The notes under the pieces are model-generated. The model had not been told where the DNA came from and did no database searches. It was given only the letters and a program-made list of their open reading frames with translations. Positions 33,975 through 47,274 of a stretch of 64,000 nt of DNA are shown piece after piece (the stretch's first letter is position 1; the number at the start of each line of letters is the position of its first letter). A program made the position numbers and the translations under genes. Location of the stretch: NCBI RefSeq assembly GCF_030272615.1, contig NC_081408.1, forward strand, positions 62,430,614 to 62,494,613, in the 5' to 3' direction. Origin of the DNA: Cryptomeria japonica (taxonomy: Eukaryota; Streptophyta; Pinopsida; Cupressales; Cupressaceae).

Positions 33975-35356
33975 TGATGCAGAGAATCATGGAAAACCAA
34001 CTCACAACCAAGGATCTTGCTGATCCAATCATCATTACAATCATTAAGTGGCAATGCAAATGGTATTCATCCATTCTACAATGCAATCACAATATAATCT
34101 TTACACAAGGGTTGTCTATCAAATACTTCCACCATATACCACCAATCAACCCCAAACCACTTTAAAAGGTTATATTCCACCCTACAGACCTTAATTAAAT
34201 ATTTTAGATCATAAAATTCACCAAAACATGAGACAACAAATTCTTTATTCCCATGGAGTACCCTAGTTCAAGGTTTCATCCTTAAAAACTGTTTTCACAA
34301 AAATAACCACAACTTCTTCAATTCTTAACCAAATTAAGTGAGATAAAAATAAATTGAAAGAGGGTTTGGAGAAATTTCCAAAACATATATCCTTTCTTCA
34401 TCATTATTCTTAATTTGGCCATATCAAGTGCTGCAACAGGACTGCTCCTGCCTTTACTAGTCTGATCTCACAATAAAATGCAGATGAACAGTCATTAATA
34501 ACTTTTTACATATTGAAAATAAATCCAATCGCTTCAGTCAGATTGTAGATAGGTCAGACAAACAAATTTTCCCCAAGTTATAGCCAGATCGAACGGTTAA
34601 ATCATAAGTTATGAAGCTTTTCCTAACACTGGTTAACCCTAGGCAGGGTTTTGGCAATTACAAACTGTTTTCACCAAAACGTCCATAACTTTCTCAAATC
34701 TGCATGAAATAAACTCAAACAAAAAGAAATGGAAAGTTTATTCATTTTTATACACTATCCAATTAATAATACATGGTTTTACAAGCTTTACATGGCCGTA
34801 CAAGGCCTGGAAACCAGAGGAAAACCTTTAAAACACCAAAATAACAAATTGAAAAACCAAGAACTTGTTACCAAATTGATTTCAATGCTTCCCAATGCCT
34901 TCAATTTTTTCATTTTCATGGATTAAAATCCTTAAATACATAAATCAACCTCTTGGGTCGAATTCCCTTTGAAAATTAACTAAATAACCACCTTTCAACC
35001 AAATGACACCTCCTCTATCTAGGTTTTGTCTTGACAACTCTTTGAGTTTGCACTCAAAACTTGTTAAGATATTACATGGAAATTATTAACACCTTATAAT
35101 GGACCAAATAACACAATTTACATAATTTTCCCCCTTCATGATACTTTTACACAAATTTGACCTCATAAACCCAATCAAGACTCAAATACACAACTTGGGC
35201 AACTTTGGACAAAATGGCTCATTTAGCCTTACATATTATGGTTCAATGGACTCAAATGACCTTAATATATTATGAATGACTCAAATACAATCAAATTGAT
35301 CACAATATGACTTTTGACTTCCTGGTATGCTTGTGTGCTTAGGTGCTCTTGCACCA
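33975..35356 (-). repeat. Element S 5' LTR
   Basis: 1382 bp, only scattered substitutions against 32063-33445. Confidence 0.92.
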
Positions 35357-36898
35357 CTTTTGCAAAAAAAAAAACCCTAGGCTAACTCTACTATGGAAAA
35401 ATATGGGTATTATTTTTTTTGGAACTTTTTAAGCAGATTGATTAAAATATTCTGATTTAAATCCATGTATATTTTTTTTAATTTTAAATACCATAAATCA
35501 GAGATAACCTATTTTCTGCAAATAAATGATTTACAAAATCCAATAAAATTAAAAGCAACTATAGAAATATGATACTATTTAAATTAAATAGACTATTTAA
35601 CTCTAGATTTTAATTTCTGCAAATAAGTAAATGACAGAATGCAATAAATTTAAACAACTATATAGATGTGATATTATTTAAATTTAACCTTAGAGATATG
35701 CATGTAAATTCTTTAAAACCATGATTTGTATTGGAGAATAAATGGTTAGGACTAGATGCTAAATCTTTCTTTCACTAACATGCAAGCTTTCCTATTTCAT
35801 TCTTTTCCAATAATCCAAATGCTTAAGAGGGTAAAATGAACTTCTTCCTTTCTAAAGTAACATGCATACAACCATTAATATTTTAAGAACATTTCATAGC
35901 TAAAGGCCTACAAAAATATTTCATTTATGCAATACTAATTTAATAGAAATAATGCATTTATTTAAGGCATTTTTAGAATACAATATTGTCATCATTACAA
36001 GAGAGTGAGATACCCAAACTATTCTCTCATTTCTATTAAATGAGGACTTTAAATAAAATAGATACATTTCCTTTCAAAATAAATACAACATATAGTTTCC
36101 CTTTACATTGCTGCAACTTAAAATATAAAATTTTTCATTCCCAAATCTTTTTCTGTAAATAAATAAATCCAACAACTTCTACTTGTCCTTTTTTTTTTTC
36201 AAAACAACCTACAAATATATCAAAGCCTATGACCATGGAGTTCTCACCTCCCAGCCTAGGCTTACTAGAAGCCACCCCCGAGCTTTGAGAACCAAGCCCT
36301 AGACAGGTTACAGACATGCAAACACAACAAGCAAGGGAAAACATATACCAAACACTTTCCCAACCAAGGCTACACTTCATCACAAAATGTGATGATTTTA
36401 CGTAGGTGGTAGTGGACCAAATACCCGGAGGAGACTACAAGAATGGAAGAACACAATGGCACCTCATGGAAAACAAAGTTATTTCATAAGATCATTCACC
36501 CCTCATTCCTTATGCCCCCCAAGGTATCTATGCCATACTTTCTCCCCTTATGACCCCCAAATGCACAAACCAGGCCATGCAGCAAGGGTCACGAATACAC
36601 CCCTTGAGCTCACTCTCATAAAGAGAGTCTCTCACTTGAGGTCTATCAAACTTCTAGCACCCACAAGACCATCCTACTCTCCCAAGACTAGAAGGCCTTG
36701 GTTACTCCCAATACACAGAAAATGCATACAAGAAAATAAAAGATAGAACACAAAATAATTTTCACAAAGGAAAATACAAAAAACCAACCTCTACATACAA
36801 GCAATCTTTTCAACATAAACATGCAACGTAAAAAGCAAAGAGGTGAACCAACCTTCAATCTGCCCGAAGGTATGCTAGAACTAGTTTGAGGATGAGTA
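35357..36898 (-). repeat. Chromovirus G 5' LTR, piece 2
   Basis: Aligns with about 22862-24434 of the 3' LTR. AT-rich and non-coding. Bounded by the TSDs of S (CTTTT) and of the 36899-41763 insertion (GAGTA). Confidence 0.9.
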
Positions 36899-39800
36899 TG
36901 TAATGCCCATACCCTAGTTAGACTTGTAAAACCCGTTTGACCATGATTGACTTCCTGTGTGGCATTCTTGAATGGTAGGTTAACCATGGTGAAATGTGTA
37001 GTTTAGATAATATAAATAACTGTGCATACTTATTATTGTGCTTTTGCATCGATTCTCATGTAAATGTAATTGTTCCTAACCCTTGTGATAAATCTTGAGC
37101 TAACGCCTTCATTGAATATGTATATGTATATGCATGCTTGCATGAATTCATGGGTGCAGGAGATTGCAGGTACAACACTGCTTAGGGCAAGGTTCATCTC
37201 CTTTGGAATTTGCAAGGTTGAGTATGCTCCTTCATCTTTCGAATTCGGATTTAGTGGTCATATAACTCTCGTCTTGCCTTAGCCATGGTCAGGTGAGCAT
37301 CGTGTGTGGATTCGTGGGGCTTGCTTTTCATTGGGGTGCATGTCGAGAGATTTGGAGGACTTCCTCGATTTGCATGCCTTGTGCGAGGTAAGTGAGGTTT
37401 GTTATCCTAAGTATTAAATTCAAAATTAATGAGTAGGCGTACACAATAGTGATATAGGAATTTAAATAGGTAGTTTCTTTTATATGATTGATCACTAATT
37501 TAAGAGATTGCTTTAAATTATTATTGTAGCAAGCTTAAGGTATTTAACTGGGGTTAGTGTGCTCATTTACGCATTTGTAACATTTATGCATTTGTAGTTG
37601 AGAAATTAGAATAAATAAGACTCTTGCATTAGATTAGTCATTTATTTAAAAATGTCGCTTTATTATGTTATAGCGAGTTAATTTAATAGCTCATTTTAAA
37701 ATAATGAATTTAATGAGTTATGCGTTTTGGAAAGGAAAAAATTTTAAAGTCATTTGGGAGATAGAAATAGATTACTCATTTCCGCATTTTGGAAGAAAAA
37801 GGGGTAAATTATTACTATTTAAACGAAATTATTTTCTCTTTACTTGTAAAGTCGATATAGTATAAAAGCTTGACTTTTTTTAGAAAATTAAATTAATCAA
37901 ACATCTTACTCGGTCAATAGTTCCGAAATATAAAAGTAGGCCTAAAATTAATATTGAGGAATTAAAAATTTAAAACTCGAAAAGAAATAGAAGCATTTTA
38001 ATTTTAATAGGGATAGCAAGAAGATGTAATAGAGAATGGTAATGAATGACTCCCATTTGGATTTTCACCTATTTTATTTTGAAAATAAAATGCCTAAATT
38101 CAAAATTAAAAATTTAGGGCAAAATTAGGGTTTTTCTTTTTAACCTAGTTTTGTAAGCATTTTGGGGGTTCTTTTTTGGCTTGGGGAGTTTGTTGGAGAA
38201 AAATGAGGGATTTGCATTGAAGCAGTAGATTGGGGAAGCTCTTCATCAAGATTCATGCCTGAAATTTGCACTATGAGGTAGGATTCGAATCCACTACGTT
38301 ATTTATTTGTTGAATACAAAAAAAAAAATAGTCTTATCCATGAATGATTTGGGGTTTAGTTTTCAGTTTACTTTCAATCTTGGTTGTTCTTGAATCAAAC
38401 CCTCATTCTTTATGGATTTTTGTGATTTTTAAACTTGTTAGGAAAACTTTCTCTCATAATGGAGATTTTGGTTTAAATCTGGAAATGTCTTTGAGGTGTT
38501 GTAATTCCTCTTATCTTTTGTGTGTTTAACCTATTTGTGTTTAAAAAAAATTGTTATCATCAAATATCTTGATACCTAAAATACAGTTCGTTTAAAGCGA
38601 ACTTATGATTTTGAGCCTGTGCGTTGTTTTTTAATCTTTTATGATCATACTGTGGCGGGTGTTTTGGTTTTCATTGTTTCGAACCTGAATGTAAAAAAAA
38701 AAAAGAGAGATAAAAGTTAACGAACTGGACGGAGGTTTTTATGTTAGAAGAAGCCTTTGTTGGGGTTGGAGGGCGGGGAGCGAAGCTCCACCCGCTCCTC
38801 CTCCCCTCCCCTTCCCCCGCTCGCCTCCCCGTCTGCTTCCCCCGTTCGCCACCCCGTTGGCTCCCTCCTCCGCTCGCGTGTATAGGGAATGGCGGCCGCG
38901 GCACTGCGGCGGCCGCAGTGCCGCGGTAGCTGCAGGGCGCCGCGGACCTGCGGCCACCGCAATGGTGCCGCCACGCGATATTCCCTGCGTTAGGGCTCGC
39001 TAGGGTTCGGCTATTAATTTTAAAATGTTTTTTTTATGACATGTTTGCTTAGTAATTTTTAAGTATGTTTAAATCTTGTCGTTTTTTTTTATATGGGGTT
39101 CCTTGGAAATCAAAAAAAAAAAGATGTTTAGAGATGTGAATTGATTTTAAGCAATATTGTATTTTAAAAGAAAGGGAGTTGAGATTTTATTTTGGGTGTA
39201 TAACGTCTTTAAAAAAAAAGGGGATATAGGCGTGTAATATATTTAAAAAAAAATAATAAAAAAAAATAAGGAAGAATTCAGATTAATAAAGGAATTTAAA
39301 ATTTGTATAAGGGATTTTAAAATCCAGTCTCCTTGATATTATCTAATTTTAAATTCAGATCTTATCCTATTTAATTCCAAATTAGTAAATAACATATTTG
39401 GATTTTTTTTTTAGAGAATCAACATATGGAAAATCCATACACCAACACAAGTTTTTAATTTTCATAATGATTACATCATACTCGAGTTAATACTTATTAT
39501 TAACATGGATGAAATAGTTATGGTGGACCAATACGAATTTTTAAATAAAAGTTAAATTATCAAATCCGTAAACTTGATCGACATTAATGATTAGACAGAT
39601 ATGGTAAACGAACAGTTCTACCGGATAATTGCTTATGTAGGTTTAAATTTCTATAATAGAATTTGGTTATGAAATGGCTAGACTTGTTGTGATAGTGGTT
39701 GGTTATAAGTCGGTCAAGCCCCTAGTTAGGCTACCGTCAAACAAGAGAGTCTAGGTTTGTTTGTTTTCTTCTGTCATGATTCAAATGACCCGCTTTTAAA

Positions 39801-41763
39801 AGGGATCACTATGTAATATTCTAACGAGGTAGATGTTGAATAGTGTATGTGTTCGCCTAAAAGGCAGAGTTGTAAAGACATGTAAATATGTAACCTTAAC
39901 TATATATAATACCAAAAGGGTCTTGCAGTTGAGCAGACCCGGAGATGTAGCCCATCCGGGGTGAACTCCGAGATCATATCTGTGTTATGCGATGTTTATA
40001 GCATGCATTGTTCTATGTTTTAAATTATCATGAATGGTTATATTCTTGCATAAGTGTATGGTGGAAATTTAATGAATTCAAATTTAAGTGCATAACATTA
40101 AACATCTGGATAAATGTAGTTATTTAAGTTCATAAAACATTGTGAATTATGATTATGGCAAGTATTTAAGATATTGTAATTAAAGTTATGGAAAGGAGTA
40201 TTTTGATAAGGTTAATTTAATGTAGTAATAATGGAAGGAACCTTGCTAGATTTCATTATTGGATTAACTTGTTATTAAGTATATAAATGGAATGAATGTA
40301 AAAAGGATACAAAGTTAACATTTATGTCACAATTCTTAGATTGGAATCTAAAAGATGAACATCATATAAATATCTATCTTTTACCTTAGTAAATGAATCA
40401 CACCATGTCAATTATGTTTCATTACATTGGATGAACTTGTTAAGTCATTTCACGTTTTAATCTTAACAATAATCCTCACCGGATAAATTTGATATTCGTG
40501 TGGACTCAACTAGGCATCCATGTTGTATATTGGATGGGTATACTTAATAATCCATGTTGTAATTATAATCAATAATCCTCACCAGATTAAATTTATAATT
40601 GGGTGAACTCAATTAGATATCCATATTTCAATCCTTATAAAAGGAATCCCTCATGATTGCTAAAATTGATCTAAAATGGGAAAGTGATTGATTTGTTGTT
40701 AATACATTAAATCTTAGTAAAAGTATCCCTCACATATTAATTCATTTGACAAAAAGAAAAAAAGAGTGATGTGCAATAAGATAATTGTATTTCAATCCTA
40801 ATGGAAGAACATCTCTTGGAACTTATACTCTAATCTTGAAATGGTAAATATTATCTTGCTAACTATATCTTAAAGTTAAATGATGAACTCATGTGGCTCT
40901 AATACATTTTCAACGTAATTATTTTAGCCATCTAGTAGTACTATTAAAACTTCAAATGATTTTCCATGGTTACTCACATTATACCTTTCATAAAAGAACT
41001 TCATCTCATCAGTTGGCTACGCACGAAATCTAATGAAGGGAATCTCATTCTATTAACTGTAGTTAATCTTTAAGGAATGAATTTTTCTTATCAACCATGC
41101 TTTTAATATTTAAGAAGGATATCAAATGAGGGTGAATATTTTAAAATCAAATGAAGGAATCCTCGTTTAATTAATCGTAGTTTAACCTTAAATGAATGAA
41201 TCTCATTAGGCATATTTTTAAACATTAAAGGATGAAATCAATTGTGAATGGATACCACAAACCCAAGGTATGAACTTCATTATATTAAACACATGAACCC
41301 TTTTGGGGGCCTCCTAATGTAATTACAAAATTAAGTGCATTGAATAAATAACTCCTCAATGGCCTCCTAACCACCAAAGTAAATGAACGCCTCCTAAAAT
41401 TTTAAGATGTCATATCTTTGAACACATATGTAATTAAAATCTATGCATTATCTCGTAATTAAGATTTCCAGAATAATGGATCTAATGATGCAAGTTGAGT
41501 TAGGTGTAAGGTTATGTAATCACGTTAGGAAACTCCTTAGGATTGTTTGAGCCTTCCGCTGTGATATCTAAGTTGACAGATAACTCCAATGTATTTTAAT
41601 GTCGTGTCTAATTATGAATTGAGTTAACTTCAAACTATCTTAAAGTTGTAACTTTTCATTAACACTCTTAATTATTATTTAAAAATAATAATAATAATAA
41701 TTTTACACTCTAATTGAGTGTTTTTAACTTAAACCCTTAGGGGTTTCCTGGCGGGGCATTACA
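36899..41763. mobile_element. Probable solo LTR of a second chromovirus (4.9 kb)
   Basis: 4865 bp with a perfect TSD GAGTA (36894-36898, 41764-41768) and a 10-bp terminal inverted repeat, TGTAATGCCC/GGGCATTACA. There is no recognisable coding region, PBS or PPT, and no internal direct LTR pair. The ends resemble those of G's LTR (TGTCATGCCC...), and it likewise holds a GC-rich island (38755-38995). A 5-bp TSD with TG...CA ends fits a solo LTR left by LTR-LTR recombination. A DNA transposon is less likely, because hAT (8 bp), Mutator (about 9 bp) and CACTA (3 bp) duplications do not fit. The minus orientation is weakly preferred. Confidence 0.75.
38755..38995. other. CpG-rich island in the solo LTR, with a perfect palindrome
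   Basis: About 240 bp of extreme G+C content in AT-rich surroundings. It contains a perfect 31-base palindrome (arms 38896-38910 and 38912-38926, arm CCGCGGCACTGCGGC). CTCGCTAGGGTTCGG follows at about 38997. The frames here are GC artefacts. Confidence 0.8.
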
Positions 41764-42692
41764 GAGTAGCCCAAATCCACAAATCTTCCTTCCACACTTA
41801 GCCAAAATTTCAAATCCAAAAACCAAACTTTTCAAAATGCATAGTCTCCAAAAATGGAGAGTGGGTGATTCCCCACAAAATCTCTAATTCTTGCCTAAGA
41901 AGACCTTAGTGAGAGTTCTCACAGATTTCTAAAAATTAATAAAGGAAAAAGTAATAAAAAGATAAAAAAGGATCTCTTATCAAAAGGGAAGGCTATCTAA
42001 CCTAGATGGCACCTTCTAATTTTGAATTTTCGCACATCTTAGAAAATCCACTTTTTGGCATGACTAAATAGACACATGGGAGTAGACACATGCCTAATAA
42101 CACTCCTAGCTCATAGGTATACCTTATGGGCTTTAGGAAACACCTTTAAACTACCCCTAGGAGTCCACTTGACCCCTTATAAACCCATCTGAAGTTTATT
42201 TTCGGGTCAAACTTGAGTTGACCACTCCAGAGACTCTACCTAAGGAAATTTTGGAACCACATTCAAATGTTTGAAAAGTGATAGTTAAACAACTCCCTTC
42301 AAGGGACAAGTCAAAATTCAAGACATAAATCAATACATGTGTTAAGTGACACAATAAAATACATTACAAAATTACACATGGAAATTGTCTCTTGTTGGAT
42401 TTAAATAAATCAATAATAAAATTTAACACACATGCATCATTCACTATTACAAATAAAATACGATACATATGGGGTGTTGTCTCTCCAAATAGACAACCCC
42501 TGGCTTTACGAATGTACATAGGTCTAGGTTTGGTTCTCCATAATATTTCCATGGTCACATGAATAAGTTTCCTATGCATCTCAATTACACATTAGTACTT
42601 CCAAATAACCTCATATAATATTTAAACACATGAATAAAAAATACACGTCAAACACTCTGCATACAATTGATATTAAACAAAATCAATATATA
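41764..42692 (-). repeat. Chromovirus G 5' LTR, piece 3
   Basis: Aligns with about 24430-25347 of the 3' LTR. Ends at Copia E's TSD ATATA (42688-42692). Confidence 0.9.
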
Positions 42693-44238
42693 GGATAGTT
42701 TTGATACTTAATATAAGTACAAATCCAATAACCAACAAGATGAGAGGGGAGGGTGAATCATACAAACTTAATCATCCATAAAAACATCAGATTCAACCTC
42801 GGTAACATATACTTTAGTAATAAAACCAAAACTGTCAAACATGCAAACTCAAAAGCATATAAACATCATAAACCTCATAACACCAGATTTAATGTGGAAA
42901 CCCAAATAGGGAAAAACCATTGTGGTAATTCAGACCCACTAAGAAATATACTCTTCTAGAGTATGCTCGATTAAAAGCAAATCTTGTTAAAGATTACAAA
43001 CACATTTCTAGGTGTGACCTGGTTAAGAGATTTCCCTCAAATCTGTTAGGATCTTCACTTTGTTAGAAGTGACCTTGTTAAAGGATTTCAAACACTCAAT
43101 CAGAATGTCACCTTGCTAGAGGGTTTTACAAATAAGATTGTTAAGTCCATTTAGTTAAGATATTTTCTATTACTTTCACAAAATAACAGTAATAAAATCT
43201 ATCTACAACTTCACATCTAAAATGCTAAAGTAGATTCCTATTTGTTCAATACAATCTAGACATAGAACTAATCTTGTCTATCTGCTAGGCTTCTATACTC
43301 TGTTATTCTAATAGGTCTTCAAGCTTCTGTGCTCGGTAATCACTATGTAGCATCTTTGTGCATACACTTGCCCGCATCCATTGTTTATCAACAGTTTCCT
43401 ATTTATAAGCAATTAGATAACCGCTTAATCTCCTTGATTACATTTCCCATGATCAATCATAGCCATCAGATCTTCTATCTTGTCTAGGTTCAATGCATCT
43501 TTCGATCTGAAAATGTTTTACCCCGCCTTGGAACTTGCATATTACTCTTCGAACTTGTGCCAAGGTATTGCGGTTCAATCTGAGCTGTAGATCTTCATGC
43601 CGACTTTTCATTGCCTTAGATTCATTAACAAACTTCTTCTGCGGCTCACTAATCATCTAATCAGTTCCAGCTCATTAGGTTCCTTTATTAAATATCACAT
43701 GTAAACATTTAATGCATTCTGTTATAGCTCGATTACAACTCTGTAACAACTCGATGAATACTAAACTTCACTCGGTAGACATTCCACCTTCATTAACCAA
43801 TAGCGATAACCTTAGGGTTTACCGACTAGGTTCATTAGGGTTTACCGACTAGGTTCTTTGCTTGATAACATAGTATAGTATTAACCTTTACATTTTACAA
43901 CATATGTATGATGTTAAAACAATCTAAAACATCATAATCTCATCATTGCCTGACTCGGTACTAGTTGCCCATTGAATACCTTATTCATCCCCTTATTCAT
44001 AATATTCTTTCCTGTGTCTTTTGCCAACATCTTTATACTTTTCAAATCATACTTCTCAAGATATGGCAACATCATACTGAATTAGAAAATCAATTTCTTG
44101 ACATCAATGACAAAATAATAATATCAACATAGTAAACATCTTTAATTAGTTATATCCATAATCATCAACAACCTTCTCAATATCCTTATGAAATGCCAAC
44201 AATATTTCATTGTCTATTATAAAGCTATATTGCCAACA
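42693..44238 (-). repeat. Copia E 3' LTR
   Basis: 1546 bp. The inner-sense start is TGTTGGCAATATAGC; the outer base is mutated (GGATAG for TGATAG at 42693). Contains two tandem GGGTTTACCGACTAGGTTC segments at about 43815-43858, also in the 5' LTR. Confidence 0.9.
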
Positions 44239-44252
44239 ATCTCTCCCTTTGG
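44239..44252 (-). promoter_or_regulatory. Copia E polypurine tract
   Basis: Minus strand CCAAAGGGAGAGAT directly before TGTTGGCAATA. Similar to the AAAGGGGGAGAT tracts of Copia C and D. Confidence 0.85.
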
Positions 44253-44658
44253 TAGTGATGGCAAAACCAATTGATTTGACCTTAAAAGATTCGGATTATT
44301 GTGATTCTAAAATGCTGAAATGCTCTCCCCCATACATTAGACTTTTTTTCTTCTCAGTCTTCTTTCCAATCTGTAGTCTGCTCAGTTTTCTTTTAGTCTT
44401 CTCCCCCTTTGGAGGTCTTCTCCCCCTTTGACAACAACGCCAAAAACTAAAGAACTAAAACATAATTACTTTCTATAAGAAGTTATTTCCTACTATTTTT
44501 GTATCAACTGAGTCTCAATCAGAGCATTTGTCCTCAATTCCTGTTCCCTGTAATATTTCCTGTACACCTTTAGAAAACATCCTAAAGTGTATAAATCAGC
44601 ATCAACTCCCAAAAGATATTCGATAGAGTCATCGGATTGATGCTTTCACCGAACTCGG
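44253..44658 (-). other. Copia E 3' untranslated region
   Basis: No ORF on the coding strand. Pyrimidine-rich on the plus strand (CTCCCCC blocks at about 44325-44430), i.e. purine-rich in the element RNA. Confidence 0.6.
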
Positions 44659-46209
44659 TCAGTGAGTAGAAGATAGGGGTGGGACCCCTAACTTACTTCT
44701 GAGATATTCAAAAGTGTCCCTTGGTAGTGGTTTGGTGAAGATATCTACTATTTGTTCCTTTATGCTAACATACTCCAACACCACTTTCTTCTCTTGAGCT
44801 TCTTCTCTAAGATAATGATATTTGATAGAGATGTGCTTTGTCTTAGAGTGTATAATAAGATTTTTTGAAATGTTAATGGCACTAGTATTGTCACAAAATA
44901 TAGTCATTGGCTTGGTAACTTTCTCATTTATACCTTCCAAGAATTGTTTGATCCATGCAATGTTGGTACAATTCAATGCTGCAACAACGTATTCAGCTTC
45001 TGTTGTTGACTATGAAACACATCCTTGTTTCTTGCTAAGCCAACTCACTAGTCTTTCTCCTAAAAAGAAAGCTCCTCCACTTGTGCTTTTTCAGTCACCA
45101 ATGTTGCCTGCCTAATTAGCATCACTATAAACTTTTAAATCAAAATCATTTCCTTTTTGATATACTAAGTCATAATCCTCTGTGCCTTTCAAGTATCTAA
45201 AAATTCTTTTGATTTCTATCATGTGTGTTTCCTTGGGATCTGTAGAGAATCTTGCAACTATACCTACTGCATGTGCTATATCTGGTCTATTGTGAACAAC
45301 ATATTGTAGCTTTCCAATCATGGATCGGTAAAGTGTCTCATCAATAGATGCAAATTCATCATTCTTTGACAATTTACAATTGGTAGTCATAGGAGAACTT
45401 ACTGGTTTTGAATCCTCCATTCCAAATTTTTTCAAGATTTCCTTTATGTACTTGGATTGAGTAATGAAAATCTCATTTTTCATTTGCAGTATCTGTAAAC
45501 TTATAAAATACTTTATCTCACCGATTAATGACATCTCAAATTCTTTTTTCATTTCATTTCCAAAGTTCTTGCATAGAGAGTCATTTCCACAAAATATAAT
45601 ATCATCAAAAAATATGGCTGAGGTCAGTATTCAATTTTCATCATTCTTCATGTACATATTGTTGTTCTCACTTTTCCTTATAAAACCAATAATAATCAAA
45701 TAAGAGTGCAATCTTTCATACCATGCTCTAGGTGCTTGTTTCAAACCATATAAAGCTTTGTTCAATTTACATACCTGATCTTTATTATTGTCTTCAACAA
45801 ATCCTTCAGGTTGTTCAATAACAACTTCTTCTTCTAATATTCCATTCAGAAATGCAGATTTGACATCCATTTGATATACCTTGAAATTTTTGAAAGCACC
45901 ATAGGCCAACAATGTTTTTACTCCTTCAAGTCTAGCAACAGGTGCAAAAGTTTCACCATAGTCAATTCCTTCTTCTTGAGCATAACCTTTGCAAACTAGT
46001 CTTGCTTTATTTCGAATGACCTCTCCTTTTTCATTTAGCTTGTTTCTGAAAATCCACTTTGTACCAATTACATTTTTGTCCTTCGGTCTTGGGATTAGTG
46101 TCCATGTGTCATTCTTCTTGATTTGATCAATCTCTTTTGTCATAGCATTTATCCAATCTTCATTGTTAAATGCCTCTTTCACTATTCTCGATTCAAATTC
46201 AGATATCAA
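44659..46209 (-). pseudogene. Copia E reverse transcriptase and RNase H
   Basis: One frame from 46209 to the stop at 44659, with only a few nonsense codons. [77 protein letters not shown], and the catalytic box FFDDIIF (usual YVDDIIF) near 45595-45615. RNase H: RIFRYLKGTEDYDLVY, VYSDAN-stop-AG, STTEAEYVVAALNC, IFCDNTSAINISKNLIIHS, TKHISIKYHYLREE, IFTKPLPRDTFEYLRSKLGV. Stops separate 45631 from 45552 and occur near 45112 and 45010. Confidence 0.93.
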
Positions 46210-46218
46210 ACATGTGTT

Positions 46219-47274
46219 CTATCTCAGTTTGTTCCTTGTTATCACTAGATCATCCTTATCTCCTATAATCTGACTTGGTGCATGATGTCTCCTGACATAC
46301 TTGGCTAATACAAGCTTGATAGGCTCTGTATGATCTTCTTCATCACTCAGTAATTGGATATTCTCTTCATTTTTTTCAACAGTTTTCTCGATAGGACTTG
46401 TCAGTTGAACATAGACAAATTCATCATAGTCTTCTGGTTCCTTGGAATTTCCTTCATCATTTCTTTCTGCAAATTCATCAATTTTCACATTTGTACTTTC
46501 TAATATTTTGTTAGATGATTTGATCAGACATTTAAATGCTTTGCTTCTAGAAGAATAACCTAGAAATGTTCCTTCTTCACTTTTCTGATCAAATTTGCCA
46601 TTTCTATCATCTTTGTGAACATAGCATCTACTTCCAAAGATTTTAAAATAACTTACATTAGGTTTCTTATCATACCAGATTTCATATGGTGTCTTCAAAG
46701 TACCTTTCTTCAATTGAACTCGGTTCAAGGTGTAAACTGCTTTGCTTATTGCTTCTAGCCAAAATGTTTGTGGCACCTTCTTTTCAATCATCAGTGTTCT
46801 AGCACAATCCATAATAGATCTGTTTCTTCTCTCAGCTATTCCATTCTATTGTGGAGTTCTCTATACAGAGACTTGTCTTTTAATACCATGATCATTACAG
46901 AATAAGTTGAACTCATTAGATGTGAACTCTCCTCCTCTATCTGATCTGAGACATTTCAGTTGTCTTCCTGTTTCATTTTCAACTCGTGCCTTGTACCATT
47001 TAAACATTTGAAAAGCTTTTGATTTTTCTTTTAAAAATATTACTGACATCATCCTTGAATAGTCATCCACAAATAATATGAAATATTTATCACCATAATA
47101 ACTTTGAACATTCATAGGACCATAAAGATCAGTGTGCACTAGATCTAAAATTCCCTTAGAAGTGTAAGACTTACTTGTAAAGCTTGATCTTGTCATCTTA
47201 CCCATCTGGTATCCTTGGCACATAGCATTCTCGGGTTTTTCAAGACTCGGTAGACCTCTTACTCTGTGCTTCAT
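46219..47274 (-). pseudogene. Copia E integrase core and C-terminus
   Basis: Asp1 in LDLVHTDLYGPMNV, Asp2 in LRSDRGGEFTSNEF, the NG-AERRNRS motif after two stops near 46858 and 46843, and the C-terminal KFDQKSEEGTFLGYS. The zinc region LWHKRFCHV...MCQGYQMGK has Tyr in place of the second Cys of CxxC. The acidic linker (IDEFAERNDEGNSKEPED) leads toward RT. Confidence 0.92.

Larger units (their letters stand above)
32063..35356 (-). mobile_element. Element S, small non-autonomous LTR retrotransposon
   Basis: 3294 bp, perfect TSD CTTTT (32058-32062, 35357-35361). The LTRs are 1383 bp (32063-33445) and 1382 bp (33975-35356) and look nearly identical, so this is one of the youngest insertions here. 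TG...CA ends (TGATGCAGAG...TTGCACCA). The internal part is only 529 bp. A perfect iMet PBS (33960-33971, minus TGGTATCAGAGC) sets the minus orientation. No gag-pol is present, so it must be mobilised in trans. Confidence 0.92.

Noticed and set aside
36899-41763. DNA transposon with terminal inverted repeats
   Set aside because: A 5-bp target duplication and TG...CA ends close to those of chromovirus LTRs fit a solo LTR better; no transposase is visible.
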